DNA from: Breviolum minutum Mf 1.05b.01
Taxonomy: Eukaryota; Sar; Dinophyceae; Suessiales; Symbiodiniaceae
Direction: 5' to 3'
Assembly (NCBI GenBank): GCA_000507305.1
Contig: DF239935.1
Location: 36,444-100,443, forward strand
Length of the DNA stretch: 64,000 nt
A program made the position numbers and the translations under genes. Below the pieces are notes generated by a model. That model was not told where the DNA came from. It saw only the letters and a list, made by a program, of their open reading frames with translations, and searched no databases. The number at the start of each line of letters is the position of its first letter. Position 1 is the stretch's first letter. This document shows positions 1-11,754 of this stretch, piece after piece.

Positions 1-46
1 AAGTTTTAACCTTTTGAAACTTCCGCCACCGCCTCGTGCGGCTATA

Positions 47-108
47 CTGGTATATATATATATACACATAATTACACATACAGACATACACATATATATG
101 TATATATT
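47..108. repeat. TA/CA-rich simple repeat
   Basis: Alternating TATA and CACA dinucleotides make up an AT-rich low-complexity tract at the left edge. It probably lies in an intron upstream of the first exon (192). Confidence 0.8.
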
Positions 109-191
109 AATCTTATTCGTTTTTTCTTCAAGTCTCATGATGCCCCAATCCATCAGATTCTTATCCAAAACTTTGTGAAGCGTTGTTGCAG

Positions 192-2543
192 ATGCAGCTC
201 CGTAAAGCTTTGCAGCTGCACGACGAAGAGTTGACTCGTCTTCGAGCGCAAACCGACGTGTTGGAAACGAAGGAGGGATTCTTTTGGGGTGCCAGGACAC
301 GTAAAAATGTCGACAGTCGCTATAGTGACATTGTAAGTCAACACAGCCCAGTTTTTTTTCAAACTTGGAATCGCTTTTTCTTGGAAGGGATTGGATTGAT
401 TTGGATTGGGATGTGAACGTTGCCGGGCTGGGAGGATTCGGAGCGAAACGTGCAGATGGGAATCCTCTTGGAGAATGCTCCAGAGCACGAAAAACGTGTG
501 GATGACAGTGTCTTTCAGTCCCGAACCGAGCTGAAGGGATTTCAGGTTTCATTGTCAGATGGATACCACTTGGTCATTTCAGGCTCCGAAAGTTTGACCA
601 ATTTTCACTGTAGCCACGTTGGTGATTTGGCTGGAAACTCTGAGGTGCCAAGAAGTGGATAAGAAGTGTCAGAAGCATGCAGAGATGCTAGCTTCTCTCG
701 AGGCCACCTAACAAAGTATCCTCACAATCCTTTTACGTTTTTTTCCCTGCAAAGCTGTAGGCATTCATGAATCATCATTTTTTTTAAAATCCAATTGCCA
801 CACCCCAATTTTAGTTTCCAACCATTTCCAACTCTCCTCAACTTGTTTTTTTTTGCCGAAAGATGTTTGAAAGAAACTCTGGAAGCACCTACTTCCATCT
901 CGCAAGGCACGGCTTCAATCACTGGACTTGGCACGGAAAGAGGCACACTCCTTCAAGCAAGGTGTGGCCGCAGGGATTTGTTGATAAGCATGAATGAAAC
1001 AGTAATGAAACAATAATGACACATAAGGAAATGTAGAGTTTCCATCAGTTTCCCTTGATTTACCGACCTCCAAAAAAAAGATGAACTTGAAGGGTCAACG
1101 GTTCTGAAAACCTCCGTTTCCCATCCACTGACCCCCTGGATCTTGACGCCAGCCACCAACGTTCGCCTGGACGAGATGATCTCGACGTTGGCTCGGCAGG
1201 CCTGGTGCCAGTAGGGGACCTTTTGTTGAAATTGCTAATCGAGGAGGAGATGTTTTCATTGATGCGGAAACGGGTGAAGGTTTGGTCGGAGTGATTGGCA
1301 GGAAGCCGTGGACAAACAAGCCGCGCTCATGAAGGCAAGCGAAAAGAATCTTGGCAGCAGTCCACACGCATTTTTGCTGGAGTGTCCTGTCAAATAGCAT
1401 TAGTTTAGTAGTACAAGAGTTGCGTTTTCAAGAGTTGATCGGTTTTAATTCTTTTTATGCCTGTGCTCAGGAGAATCACTGTGCAGGTGGATCGTGTGAA
1501 GCACGCGCTTGAGGTTTGCTTTGGGTTTGAGGAGACTTGAGTGACCATGCAGGGACATTAGGGCTCTGCACAATTCCTTTGCAGGTTTCTTCATGGTGTA
1601 GCACTGTAGCATCCACAATTTCCTTGTTGCATCCTCTCTCGCCTTCTTGCAAAATGCAGCATCGTACTGTACTCCGTGCGCGTAAAGATCTTGTCACCGG
1701 CTTGGCAGTTCCCAGAAAGCAAGGATGGTGGCAAACACTATAGTTGAAAGTTTGAAAGAGCAGGTGCACAAGGTGTCCCAATCCCCATGCTGTAATCTTT
1801 GCCCAGATTTCGGTTGTCAAGCCCACTTTACTTTGCCTCCCTGTGCAGGTTTTGAACCATCATGGGCTCGTTCTTGACACGACTTCCCTTTCGAAGAGGC
1901 CAAGTGCTGTTTCCAACCTGTTGACACCATCCGTCTCGGGGGCATGGTCAAAGAACTTGGTGACCTTTGGGTTTTCAGACTTTCAGCGTGGGAGGCAAGA
2001 ACAGATAGATGAAGCATGTAAGCATGCTACCAAATTCTCAGAAGAAGCTCGGCAAGATGTGGAACGTCAGATGCTCAGTGTTTCACGAGGTGTGTATCAA
2101 CAGGACATCCTGTGACTGTGAAGCCGATAAGGTGTAGTATCCCGCATGGACAAAGGTGTGAAACTGAGATCCCTTTTTCGTCATTGAAGAAAACCAAGCC
2201 ACTTGGGATTTATGAAAGTTAATCAGTTAATCACTGTACAAAACGACAAGTAGATAGACCGCCTTACCACCTTTGGTCCATTGAAACCTGAAGCATCAAC
2301 AGTTGTGAATCATAGACCTCCAACACCTGGCATTTTCGATGGCCTCCAAGGTCTACAACGCGTGGACTCTGAGATTGTGGAGATGAAGGGTGAGATTTTG
2401 ACAAATCTCGATGACTTGAAACAGCGTGATTCTCAATTTGGATCCAATAGCTGAAGCCATTTCCAGACATGACACTGATTGAGGCGCATGGAGATCACTG
2501 AGGAAGGCTTTGCGGATCTGACTGATCGACTGCAAAAGGAAGC
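192..2543 (+). CDS. Unidentified gene(s), coiled-coil exons 0.2-2.5 kb (5' end probably outside window)
   Basis: The exon-like stretches after AG acceptors are MQLRKALQLHDEELTRLRAQ (192-274), CQEVDKKCQKHAEMLASLEA (645-709), PGASRGPFVEIANRGGDVFI then DAETGE (about 1200-1280), NHHGLVLDTTSLSKRPSAVS (1849-1947), RGRQEQIDEACKHATKFSEE then ARQDVERQMLSVSR (1987-2089, GT donor), IFDGLQGLQRVDSEIVEMKG (about 2270-2442) and RMEITEEGFADLTDRLQKE (2487-2543). The composition is mainly coiled coil. No family was recognised. The window may open inside the gene. Confidence 0.55.
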
Positions 2544-2738
2544 TTGACTGCATATGCTTGCAAAGACTGAATGAAAACCAGGAGGGGATTCAGTGGATGC
2601 TCACCAAAATGCTGATAGACTGATTGACTAATTATGAAATCATGAACCCTATGTGAAGTGTCAAGGAAAGTACGTTGATCTCAGTAAGATCAGATTAAGG
2701 TCAAGAGGAAAACCAGTATCATCACTGCTTTGGTGTTG

Positions 2739-3860
2739 GAGGTTCACATGTACGAGCCTGACATCAGTTTGGCAGTTGATTCAATTGAGGAAGAAGGCGG
2801 GACGAATGCTTGGCAACTGGGGACATGAGGGATGACTTGTTGCCACCTCTATCGTAGGTTGAGTATCACCTTTTTTATAAACAATTCCAAATGCCAATGC
2901 CATCATTTGAGCAGGAGCGTCTCCGAACTCATTGGACCGCATCAACACAACGGGCAGCATTGTTAAGGCAGGAGGAATTCTTGACATTTTGCAAGGCCTC
3001 AGCGGAGGGACCTCTCTGCTTCTGAGATGCCAATGGGTTTCTCTAAGTCTGTTTGCTGAATCTCCTCCCAACATCTCCTACTAGTATCTCTTCATCTGAA
3101 GATCTCCTATCGCCCTTCCCATTCCCAGCGCTTTAAAAAATCAAACGCCGGCAGGGTGGAGGACCGTCCAACGCGAAAGTTGCACAATGCCTCGAAGAGT
3201 TGGAGGAATTGACTCATTGGCGTCAAGAGGTGAAAGATGAAATGGATCGACCCTTCCTCCAAATGAGTGTTTCCGAAAATAGTGGTACCCCCAAATCATC
3301 CCATTTTGATAGGGTTTTCCATTATAAACCATCCATTTTGGGGTACCCCTATTTTTTGGAAACACCCAAATTTTGAAAACAAAGTGACAGACAAAACGAC
3401 ACCCCAGGTCGAAGTGAAGAAGATGTTGGTTGGACTCCACCGGTTTTTACTCATGTTTTACACTCTTCCCCATGTTTCTTGTGTATTTTTGTTGACGATT
3501 TTTGCACCTTGGAGTGGGATTGCATCGCATCGTTTGTAAGGATTGCATCGCTTGGGAAGAATTATGGAGGAGACATGGGAAAAATTGAATAAGAGACTCG
3601 AGATGGAAGAAAGAGAACCAGAGAACTTCTATCTTTCTATCAATTTCATTTTATCGCTATCTCGAGTCTTTGATTTGGTTTCGAACTTCAACTTCTTCAA
3701 CGACATGCCATCCATTTTCCAGGACCGCTTAGAGGCCTTTGACGTGGTCGAGCGCCGAACGAAGGATATGGCGGAGCAACTGGAGGCCAGATTCGGAGCG
3801 GTGGCACATCGTGGCACGGATTCCGGAGAACCCCAACGTGACACCGTGACTGGCATCACC
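2739..3860 (+). CDS. Unidentified gene(s), exons 2.7-3.9 kb
   Basis: The stretches read MYEPDISLAVDSIEEEGGTN (2739-2823), SPNSLDRINTTGSIVKAGGI then LDILQGLSGG (2912-3030), AKVAQCLEELEELTHWRQEV then KDEMDR (about 3149-3254) and DRLEAFDVVERRTKDMAEQL then EARFGAVAHRG (3721-3855). The intron between the third and the next acceptor (about 3404) is largely filled by a ~103 bp TIR element. This probably belongs to the same gene as the upstream coiled-coil exons. Confidence 0.5.
3265..3367. mobile_element. MITE-like TIR element, copy 1 (103 bp, TSD AAAT)
   Basis: The terminal inverted repeats run GAGTGTTTCCGAAAATAGTG... and ...ACCCCTATTTTTTGGAAACACCC, with GGTACC near both ends and CCATTTTGGGG inside. 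Flanks show AAAT at 3261-3264 and again at 3368-3371, consistent with a 4 bp target-site duplication. The element occupies most of an intron (about 3255-3404). It is too small to encode a transposase, so it would be non-autonomous. Confidence 0.85.
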
Positions 3861-4294
3861 AGAAATGATTCGTCAGTACATGACCATCTATGAGAATCTA
3901 TGATGTTTCAATTGATTTCAAGTGATTTGAGTTTATTATGTGAATGCACAGGGCCAGAATTCGCAATCAATACGAATCAATCCTCAAAGGAATTTGGTAA
4001 CTGTCTTCTCGTCCCAGTGGGACTATTTGATGCTGGGGTACACGGTACACCATTGGGTGATGAAGCCCTGGGCTACCTGAAAGTTAGGACTGTCAATAAA
4101 TGTCAATTATATAAACAGGTTTGGGATGTGAAATTCTCTTGCTCACTGCAGTTTCAGTTTGATACTTTGTGAAATCCGAAGTTAATGCAACATTATGATG
4201 GCCAGTTGGAGGATGGTTTAAAAAATGATCGAAAAATCGTGGAAAATAGATGAAATAGTGGAAAGGATAAGCATTCACTTTACATTGCATGCAG

Positions 4295-5710
4295 CACCCG
4301 ATCAAGTCGGCCACCGTGCCAACGCAGGCCATGGCCCCTCGAGATTCATCTCCACCACGAGGAACAAGGAGCGTCGGGAAGGTTTGCCGTTTGAATTTGA
4401 TTTCAAGATGTAAATTGTGAATGTGTCAATGGGATGCTTGGATGGATTTCCAATGATTCATGAGAGAAGACACAATAAAATAAAACTTGTGATGCATCCA
4501 TGTGTCCTGATGTTGGTGATCTTCCTTCAATTCACCAGCCCTCAGGAGTCGCAGTTCTTCGCCTGGTTGGAGAACTTTCCGGTGACACGGCAGCAACGAA
4601 ACACCGCTACCGTGAAATACCATGGATTTGTGCCACTGAAGATCCAAGGCCGGGAGAGCATCCAGATTTGACACTGAATGGGAAGGGATCTCCTGCCAAG
4701 GCAGTTGAGCTCTCAGTGATATTTTGCGATCTTGAAAACTTGGTTAGTCGCGCCGCTGCGGATGATCCAGTATTGCCTGACAAGATCTAGTTCCTTTAAA
4801 ATTGACATGTGCAACTGAGAATCATATCATTTTTCACCTTTTCTTTCAAGGTCGAAATTCCTCAAATCTCCAGTCCTCACTTTGAAGGCGAGCCTTTGTG
4901 AGTTGGCTGGTTGTGAGTCATTTCCAGGTTGCCTTGAAACTTGTGGTTATGCCGCTATGCCTTGACCCAGGTAGTGGTTGGGCCAAAGCTCCTCCCCGTC
5001 GGCCTTATTCAGCAGGAGCTGTGAGAGGTGGAGCAGCATACAAAATGTCTGGTGGCGACCCAAATGACTGACCCCAAAATTGATGCTTGGAATATGTTGG
5101 AGTATGAATGATGGTTGAAAAATTCTTGCACTCCTTTTTGGTATCCTAATCTTCAGTTCTTAAGTTATACCGTTATACCCCACAGGTTTCTGTTAGTTGT
5201 TTCTTTCACTTTTTGGACATGTTTTCCATTTTGTCTAAGGTCAACTCAAACCCCACCGAGCTTTTTCGCAGGTGAAGTTCCCTCACAGCTCCAGCAGCTA
5301 CGTGAAAAGCTGCTGCAAGCCGTACCTGCCTTGCCGGCAGAGCTACAGAAGCAGCTTCAGGTGGTGGTCCGGGAGGGTAGTACAAAGAGATCCAAAGAGG
5401 AGAAGTGTCAATTGAACGTATTTATCCAGTTTCATCCAAAATGTAGGAATTTTATGAAATTCAAAAAAAAAGAGCTCAGAAAAGCCTTGGTGCTCCTCCA
5501 AATCTAGGACCATAAGAATTATGAGGCGACCTTTGAAAAAACAAAGGGGCGCTCCATGGCTCTCGGGAGGCCAACACTGGTGCTGACCAGACCGTGTTCT
5601 CCTGCGTTCCGCGTCCTGGTGCTATGAACTTATCACGGCCTGGCTCAGGACGGCGTCCACCGCGAAGACCGGGAAGTGCCCGTTAATACAATGGGCTTTC
5701 GGATTTTCTT
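4295..5710 (+). CDS. Unidentified gene(s), exons 4.3-5.7 kb
   Basis: The most convincing stretch is 5272 to about 5381, reading GEVPSQLQQLREKLLQAVPA then LPAELQKQLQVVVREG after a GCAG acceptor (coiled coil). Others are less certain: a Pro/Arg-rich segment at about 5540-5682 (AMNLSRPGSGRRPPRRPGSA then R-stop), a similar short basic segment at about 4950-5062 (AKAPPRRPYSAGAVRGGAAY), and an open frame at 4590-4788. The basic Pro/Arg segments with stops could be C-termini. Confidence 0.4.
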
Positions 5711-6272
5711 CAAACGGTTTCACTGAATCAGCTTGGTGCGAGTTCCGCCCAATACATGGCTGTTTCATGCTTACTGTAGAGTTTTAGTACGAGGCAAAGT
5801 TCTCACACCTGCCATCCTGTGTATTTTGGTTGGCCAAAGATTGCTCCCTCGCTGTGTAGTGAAAACTCCAGACATCCTTATGACCAATGAAGTTTGCTTG
5901 GGGAATCATGAGAAAGGCTTGGCTGCAGTTCTATTTGTTGATGGTTTGGCACCACAATAGCAGGGAGATGGTGTTAAGTGCGAAATGTTTATTTTCCAGT
6001 ATTTGTTCTGTTTTGGATTTATTTGGGAAGCTTCCCCTCATCTAGTATCAGTCCTCACGTAAACTTGGTTGATTTTGACACTACTGGCACTGGGTGGAGA
6101 ATGCATATAGATCATGAAAAACCGGACAACGCACATGTTCGGCACAAATTGGAACGCCTCAACCATTTCTTTTTTTTGGAACCATTTTTTTTCGATACAA
6201 AAAACAGTTTCTTGCTTAAAGAACCAGAAAACAAAGGGATCCATTCATCTACTCTTGGGAAACTTTTTGTTA

Positions 6273-7720
6273 GGCGGCAGATGAAGGCACCGACGATGCT
6301 GAAAAGGCAGGTTTTTATTTATCAAGTTGAGGGACCGGCGATTTTTTGGCGTTTCAATGGGTGGGTCCTTTTTTGTACATGCAGTTCTAACTGCGTTTTT
6401 TTTGCAGTTCAAAGGCTATGAAAATCATCGAAATCGCAACTGAAAACAATGATTTTGCATGGTTTTGGGTGTTGTGCCAAGGGGTGGAAGGAAGAACAAC
6501 TATTGAGCCAGTGTGTGGCCAGTGTTCAAAAACGCCTCAAATGAGTAAGTCGCATTTGTAAACACGATTCAGATGTCAACATCATTGAAAGGCTGAGGAG
6601 CCTGCAGCTGCATTGCAGGAGAGTCTAACATGTCTTAGCTGTGATTGAGCTTCTTTCCCCATATGTAGTAATAGTGTAAAGTATAGACGTTACATTTTCC
6701 ACACATAATTTGAGGGTCAACATAAGGAGAAAAGATCTCAGCTCATGTGCAGGAAGAAGGGGGACCGCCTGTAGCTGATGTCAGCATTGCCCAGACCTGA
6801 GCCATCAACGATGATAGATGCCGGAGATACTGATTGATTGATGATATTTGGATGAATCGGTTCCCAAACGAGGCATCTTTATAGGAAAGTTGTATCAACT
6901 GTATATCAACGTTTGTATCAACCCTGGGACTCGAAAAGGTGGACTTTCTCAAGAAGCAAACGGAAGAAGGGCGTGGCAAGGTGTGAAGGGGGACATTGAG
7001 ACATGGGTTCTAAACAGCTGATTAGTCATTTCGAATAATACACATTTGTCACTCACAGTATCTCATGGTATATTGTCATCTCTCTTTGGACTGAAAGTTG
7101 GTGTTTGTTTGGACCTGAAGAGGCTCTGAGTGAAGCTGGCACCAGGTTCGACTTTGGTAGGGAAATCGGGAAATCAAAGAAGACTGGCTCGACCTTCAGA
7201 AAATGGAAGCTCCTTTAATCCAGAACTGGGAAAAACCGAGCTGTCCAAGCTCTCAATTTGTAAACACAGTAAATTTCAGATTCATAGATGCAGGACAGAA
7301 AAACAGCACAACCATCCCAACAAGCAAACCAAAACAAGATAACCACAGGGCACTAGTCGGACAAAAATCATGAGGGTCGCAGGTGAAACCTACCACTTTG
7401 TACCCACAATGTCGATGTAAACTCTCAGATGTTGAATCCAAGCAGTATGAAACTTATTCAATATAATACAAGTACAGCAAGAATCAAAACAATAAGACAT
7501 GCAATGTGCTGCAGTAGGTAGCATTTCTGAGTTGCCATTTTGTTGGGCCCATGATTTGATGCAAGAAATCTTCAGGCCTGGACTGGTGTGTTCCGCTCCA
7601 CCTGTGTATGCACAGCGGGCAGGGCTCTCAGACGTGAGCAAAAACAGAACTTAGCTGTGGCAAAATTTCCCCAAAATCAGGAGGCAAAGAAAGAGCTGGC
7701 AGCTGCAGGCGCATCGAAAA
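6273..7720 (+). CDS. Unidentified gene(s), short exons 6.3-7.7 kb
   Basis: Short coding-like pieces are AADEGTDDAEKA (6273-6309), GWKEEQLLSQCVASVQKRLK (6480-6543), KISAHVQEEGGPPVADVSIA (about 6732-6800), PEEALSEAGTRFDFGREIGK (about 7116-7200) and EQKQNLAVAKFPQNQEAKKE then LAAAGAS (7636-7716). Each is helical or acidic and near an AG acceptor. No family was recognised. Confidence 0.35.
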
Positions 7721-7970
7721 ATTCCCATTGAAATCATAAATCAGATTTTTTTTCAATTTATGATTCTTTGCAACATTTAATATTACATACTTGATGTGTC
7801 AATTTGGGAGTTTCCATTGTTGGTTCCTGATGCTTGGGAAAATCGATGGGAAAATCTCAGCTGTTCCAGGCGATGCTGGCGCCATTGTGGCTCTGGCAGG
7901 ACCAGCAGGTGCAGTGTGAGGATGTTGACATGTGGCATTTGTTGGGATGCAAGATATCGGAATCCTTGAT

Positions 7971-8070
7971 ATGAATCACATGAATCATATGAATCACATG
8001 AATCATATGAATCACATGAATCACATGAATCATATCAAGCTAATATGAAGCATATGAATCTTATGAATCT
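7971..8070. repeat. Tandem 9-mer repeat (AATCATATG / AATCACATG)
   Basis: About eight head-to-tail copies of ATGAATCATATGAATCACAT-type units occur, with decay at both ends. No coding signal is present. Confidence 0.85.
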
Positions 8071-9340
8071 TCGCGGAACTTTTGTTTTTGAACGCCTTGT
8101 CAAGGTTTGTTCTAATCGGTGTTTGGAGGTCCCACACCAAAAGTCATTCCTGGAGTTCCGAATGCACGTCCAGCTTCAAAGGCGAGAAGTTTGTTGGAAG
8201 TTTGTTTCGACCCGTGCTGCATTTGGAAACAAACACTGTATATGAGAAGGGGGAAACACAGGTAATCAAGGTATATATCATGAATTATCGGTAATTAAAT
8301 CAATTAAAAACATCTATTATGATACAATTAGCTGCAATGAATGAATTCACCCAATTAGCCAGGCTCACATAGGTCGCCAACGCACATTCCAAGACATCAT
8401 GCAGTATCTCCTTCAGGCCTCAGGACATTGGGCCTGGGGCGGCAGCGATGGCGGTATGGCTTTCGTGCCACCCAAGCGGCCGAACCTCAATGCAGTGCAG
8501 GCACCACGGTGTATACATGTGATGGAACTGAGAACCATAAATCTTCGTTCATTTCTTTGGGATGCGGGATGTCTTTTGTGGATTTTTTTTGGGGGCACAA
8601 AGAATCTGTAGGTGGTTTGACACCGTTTTCCTCTACTCCCTACTCCCCAACCTATGTCTTTTGGCAGGCACAAGCAGGGGCCGCAGCTGCAACACTGCTG
8701 GTACGGCACGAGCCACAGCTTTTGAGCCCATTCAGCTTCACACTGTTTCAGGTTCTCAGACAACTTCTTGTGTGTGAGATTTGCTATCCCTTCTGACCGG
8801 TGTCGCACTGGATGAATGATTTAAGCCGCTGTAATCTGATTTGAGTCACCAACTCTGAATGATGTGTCAACACTACTTGGGATAAAACGCAGCTTGCTCA
8901 AGAGGTGGCTCAAGTCTAGAAAATGGCGTCCCTAGCACCATACAAAGAAGAGAGGAAGAATGGGTCGTGATCCAAAATGGAAATACGGCTATTGCAAATT
9001 GTTTGCAAATAGACTCTTTGATTTTGTTAGAGAGTCAGCTTCATATTAGTCACGGCAGCTTTCCATCCTTTACTAAGCATACTCTGCATTCCTCCATGAC
9101 ATGCTTCAATGGGCCGGATGGGCTCTCTTGCTGGTGGTACGGGGACAACCCTGGCCAGCATGTCCTCTTCGCGGCTGCTTGGGACCCAGAGATTTTAGAT
9201 ATTTTGACACGCATCCCGCTCATACCTGGAAATGGATGGTTTGTTGGTTTGATGTTGGGTCCTGTCACATGATTTTCATCCACTGATGTGACAGAACAGG
9301 ATTGTTACATTATTTGCAGGTGCCACAGAAGTTGAAGAGC

Positions 9341-9373
9341 CTTCTTCTTCTTCTTCTTCTTCTTCTTCTTCTT
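9341..9373. repeat. (CTT)n microsatellite
   Basis: Eleven tandem CTT triplets lie shortly after a GCAG|G acceptor at 9319. A poly-Lys antisense frame results and is not a gene. Confidence 0.9.
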
Positions 9374-9467
9374 GTTGTCGTTGTGGCGGTGACACTCAGG
9401 TCTGCCGTGTCCCGATTTTTCAGAGGGTCGGCCAGAGTGTCGATGCTCTGAGGCTCCCAGCAAAAAC

Positions 9468-9513
9468 TGGTGGTGGTGGTGGTGGTGGTGGTGGTGGTGG
9501 TGGTGGTGGTGGT
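9468..9513. repeat. (GGT)n microsatellite
   Basis: About fifteen tandem GGT triplets occur. Poly-Val, poly-Gly and antisense poly-His/Pro frames through it are artefacts, although an upstream plus-strand stretch (VGQSVDALRLPAKT) might be coding. Confidence 0.9.
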
Positions 9514-9599
9514 ACGGAGTAGGGTACAGGGACCATACCATAGGGCGGGGGGTCAACCCTGGACATGGGAAAATACAGTAAGTTTGAAGAACAAGTTGG

Positions 9600-9823
9600 G
9601 GGGGGCGTCAAAATCTTCTGTGAGACAAGATGAAACAAAAGAGTCTGTCGCAGCAGTTGATGCTATCAGAAGTTTCTCTCAAACAGCAACATGCATCATC
9701 ACCATCATCGACTTCGCTACACTGATGCTCCTGGTCTCAGGGCTACAGCCTGAATGGGACCTCTGCTGGAGAAGGGCTTGCATTGGAATGGGATACTGTG
9801 CGAGGTGCCTTGCCTCAAGATCC
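9600..9823 (+). CDS. Unidentified gene, exons near 9.7 kb
   Basis: About 9631-9712 reads KMKQKSLSQQLMLSEVSLKQ then QHASSPSSTSLH. About 9738-9823, after CTCAG|G, reads GYSLNGTSAGEGLALEWDTV then RGALPQDP. The second looks like an extracellular or soluble beta-type segment. The reading frame is a judgement between overlapping open frames. Confidence 0.4.
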
Positions 9824-10432
9824 TTGCGTAGGCGTATCCTTGATTGCTTTTGGTATGAAACAAAGCGTTTTATATCTACGTACGTATATCTACCTTGTAC
9901 GAGTATTTGGGTTGAGCAGCAACTGGAACAGGATCATTGACTGGGGTTTACATTAAAAGACATTGGAGAACAATCTGAACTTTTTGAATGCTGTGTCAGC
10001 AGCCTATCACTGGTCCTGGATACAAGAAACTTGCTTTCAAGGTTGGCTGGATTCCTGCCAGCCTGTAGTTTGTGGCCAACTGGAAAGTCCAGCATATGCT
10101 GAAGCCTTGCAGGACAGACATATATAAGAACTACAGACTTCTCACATCATTTGATTCACTCCAGCAGCATGTAGACATACATTGCATGTTTGGCTTCTTG
10201 GAAGGACATGGCGGAGACATGGTTCTTTCCTGACGCCGTGGAATACCAATGTAGTTCTGGCTACGCCGCTTGAAAGGAAGTGTTAAGCTGCTGCCCGTTT
10301 TTCAACGGCGATCCCTGTCGTAAATCGCATCTGCCAAGGAAGTGGAGTTCTATGGTGATAATTGGTGGCAAAGCCCTACAGTGCCTTCCAATGCTAGCGC
10401 CTTCCTTGCAAGAAGCATGCAGTTGAGTTATA

Positions 10433-10615
10433 GTGAAGAACACATTGAGGAAATTGCGATTGAAGCTCCATGCATTCTGTGCTGCGTATGACGCGCCTGT
10501 GACATTCTGTGCATCAGGTGGTCTAGATGCACGCTTGCTACGCTTCCGCTGCTCCGCACAAGGGACTTTTGAAAATCTCACGGGGCAACGTTGCGTGCCC
10601 TGGTTTTGGAAGTAG
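10433..10615 (+). CDS. Cysteine-bearing exon upstream of the DUF4215 unit
   Basis: The frame reads FCAAYDAPVTFCASGGLDAR, then LLRFRCSAQGTFENLTGQRC. Four cysteines and an NLT sequon suggest an extracellular domain. It lies directly before the DUF4215-type exons and probably belongs to the same protein. Exon edges are not fixed. Confidence 0.4.
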   Translation: MKNTLRKLRLKLHAFCAAYDAPVTFCASGGLDARLLRFRCSAQGTFENLTGQRCVPWFWK

Positions 10616-10653
10616 ACAAGAAAGCTTTGCTTTTTACTTCTCATGCTTCACAG

Positions 10654-11219
10654 ATGCCCCACTCATCCGATATGAGGTGCCAGTGTGTGGGGATGGAATG
10701 TTGGTCGTGGCCTCAAAGGTTGTTAAGAAATCCAGGAATGAAACTAATGGAAACGGAACCCGATTCTTGGCAGTCCATGTTCTCCACAAAATGCCTTTAA
10801 TGGTGCTTCAGCGAAAGGACATGTTATTTTTTCTTGCAGGTTCCCATTGATCACCTTCCACAAAATGATGCTCGGCTGGCTGAAACGGAAGAAGGCTTCC
10901 GAATGCAGGTGAAGCCCTCCAGGAAAGAATCACAAGGAGACTGCGCATGAAGCCAACTGAGAAATTAATTTGCTTCAACTATGATCCATGACATCTATAG
11001 TCTATAGTGTAATAATGATAATCTATATGGTATAATATTGTCTGATCTATCTAAAGAAGACCCCCAGCCCAGAGCAATTTTTGGTCTTCTCTTTTTGGTG
11101 TTATAATACCGGCTGCCTTTGTAAGGAACTTCGAGAACAATGCGATGATGGCAATCTAGATCAGGACGATGGCTGTGATGGCCAATGCCACGTGGAAAGT
11201 GGCTTCATTTGCGTCGGAG
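10654..11219 (+). CDS. DUF4215 / myxococcus-type cysteine-rich repeat split over exons (extracellular protein)
   Basis: Exon 10654-10718 reads APLIRYEVPVCGDGMLVVAS then K and ends at GT. Exon 11126-11219 reads ELREQCDDGNLDQDDGCDGQ, then CHVESGFICVGG, with a GTGACC donor. CGDG...EQCDDGN..DGC...C.VE.G..C is the consensus of DUF4215 (TIGR02232-like) repeats, found in large surface or secreted proteins of protists and some bacteria. A 69 nt phase-0 exon (10840-10908, VPIDHLPQNDARLAETEEGF then RMQ) lies between. Including it lengthens the usual CGDG-to-CDDGN spacing, so it may be optional. The gene's full extent is unknown. Confidence 0.75.
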
Positions 11220-11754
11220 GTGACCGAAATCAACCTGACAGGCCGGAAACTGAGGGGTATATGGGGTGGTAAGGGATAGAAAGGAAGGTACAAGAAAAAA
11301 ACTTTGATTGGTTGTAATTGATGTACAGTAGGAGAAAAAAAACATGACTGCCTTTTAATCATGGAAAGTAATCAATATATAATCAATGAATCAATTATTA
11401 TATACCCTAATGAAAGTCAGTATTCAAATCCACCAGTCAGAAGCTGAGGTGCAGCCCATCCACAGTGTCGGCTGAGAGCTCTATGATTCTATCCATGTCA
11501 GGTGCTGTGTTGATGTTACAACGGCTTCGTTGGTTGGGGGTAGCCCTAAAGAATTTACTGCTGATTTTCTGAAAAAATTCGAGACTTGAACACTCAAAGA
11601 TACTTAGATGCACTTCTAGTTTGAAATTTCAGTTGTTGTTCATTGTATTTTTCCTATGAAACATCGCTGCCTCTTCAATAAGTCAAGCGTGAAACGCCAG
11701 GGAAGATGTAGATAGAACTTCCCACGAATTTCTTGCAGTTAACGATGTTGCTTT

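Noticed and set aside
3141..3539. Plus and minus frames across 3264-3400 as genes
   Set aside because: They are read-throughs of the TIR element; the same peptide pattern (FPKNRGTPKW-like) appears in the other copies and reflects the repeat, not a gene.
9420..9640. Poly-His / poly-Pro / poly-Val open frames around 9.5 kb
   Set aside because: They are translations of a (GGT)n microsatellite in different frames, with no independent coding sequence outside the tract in the same frame.
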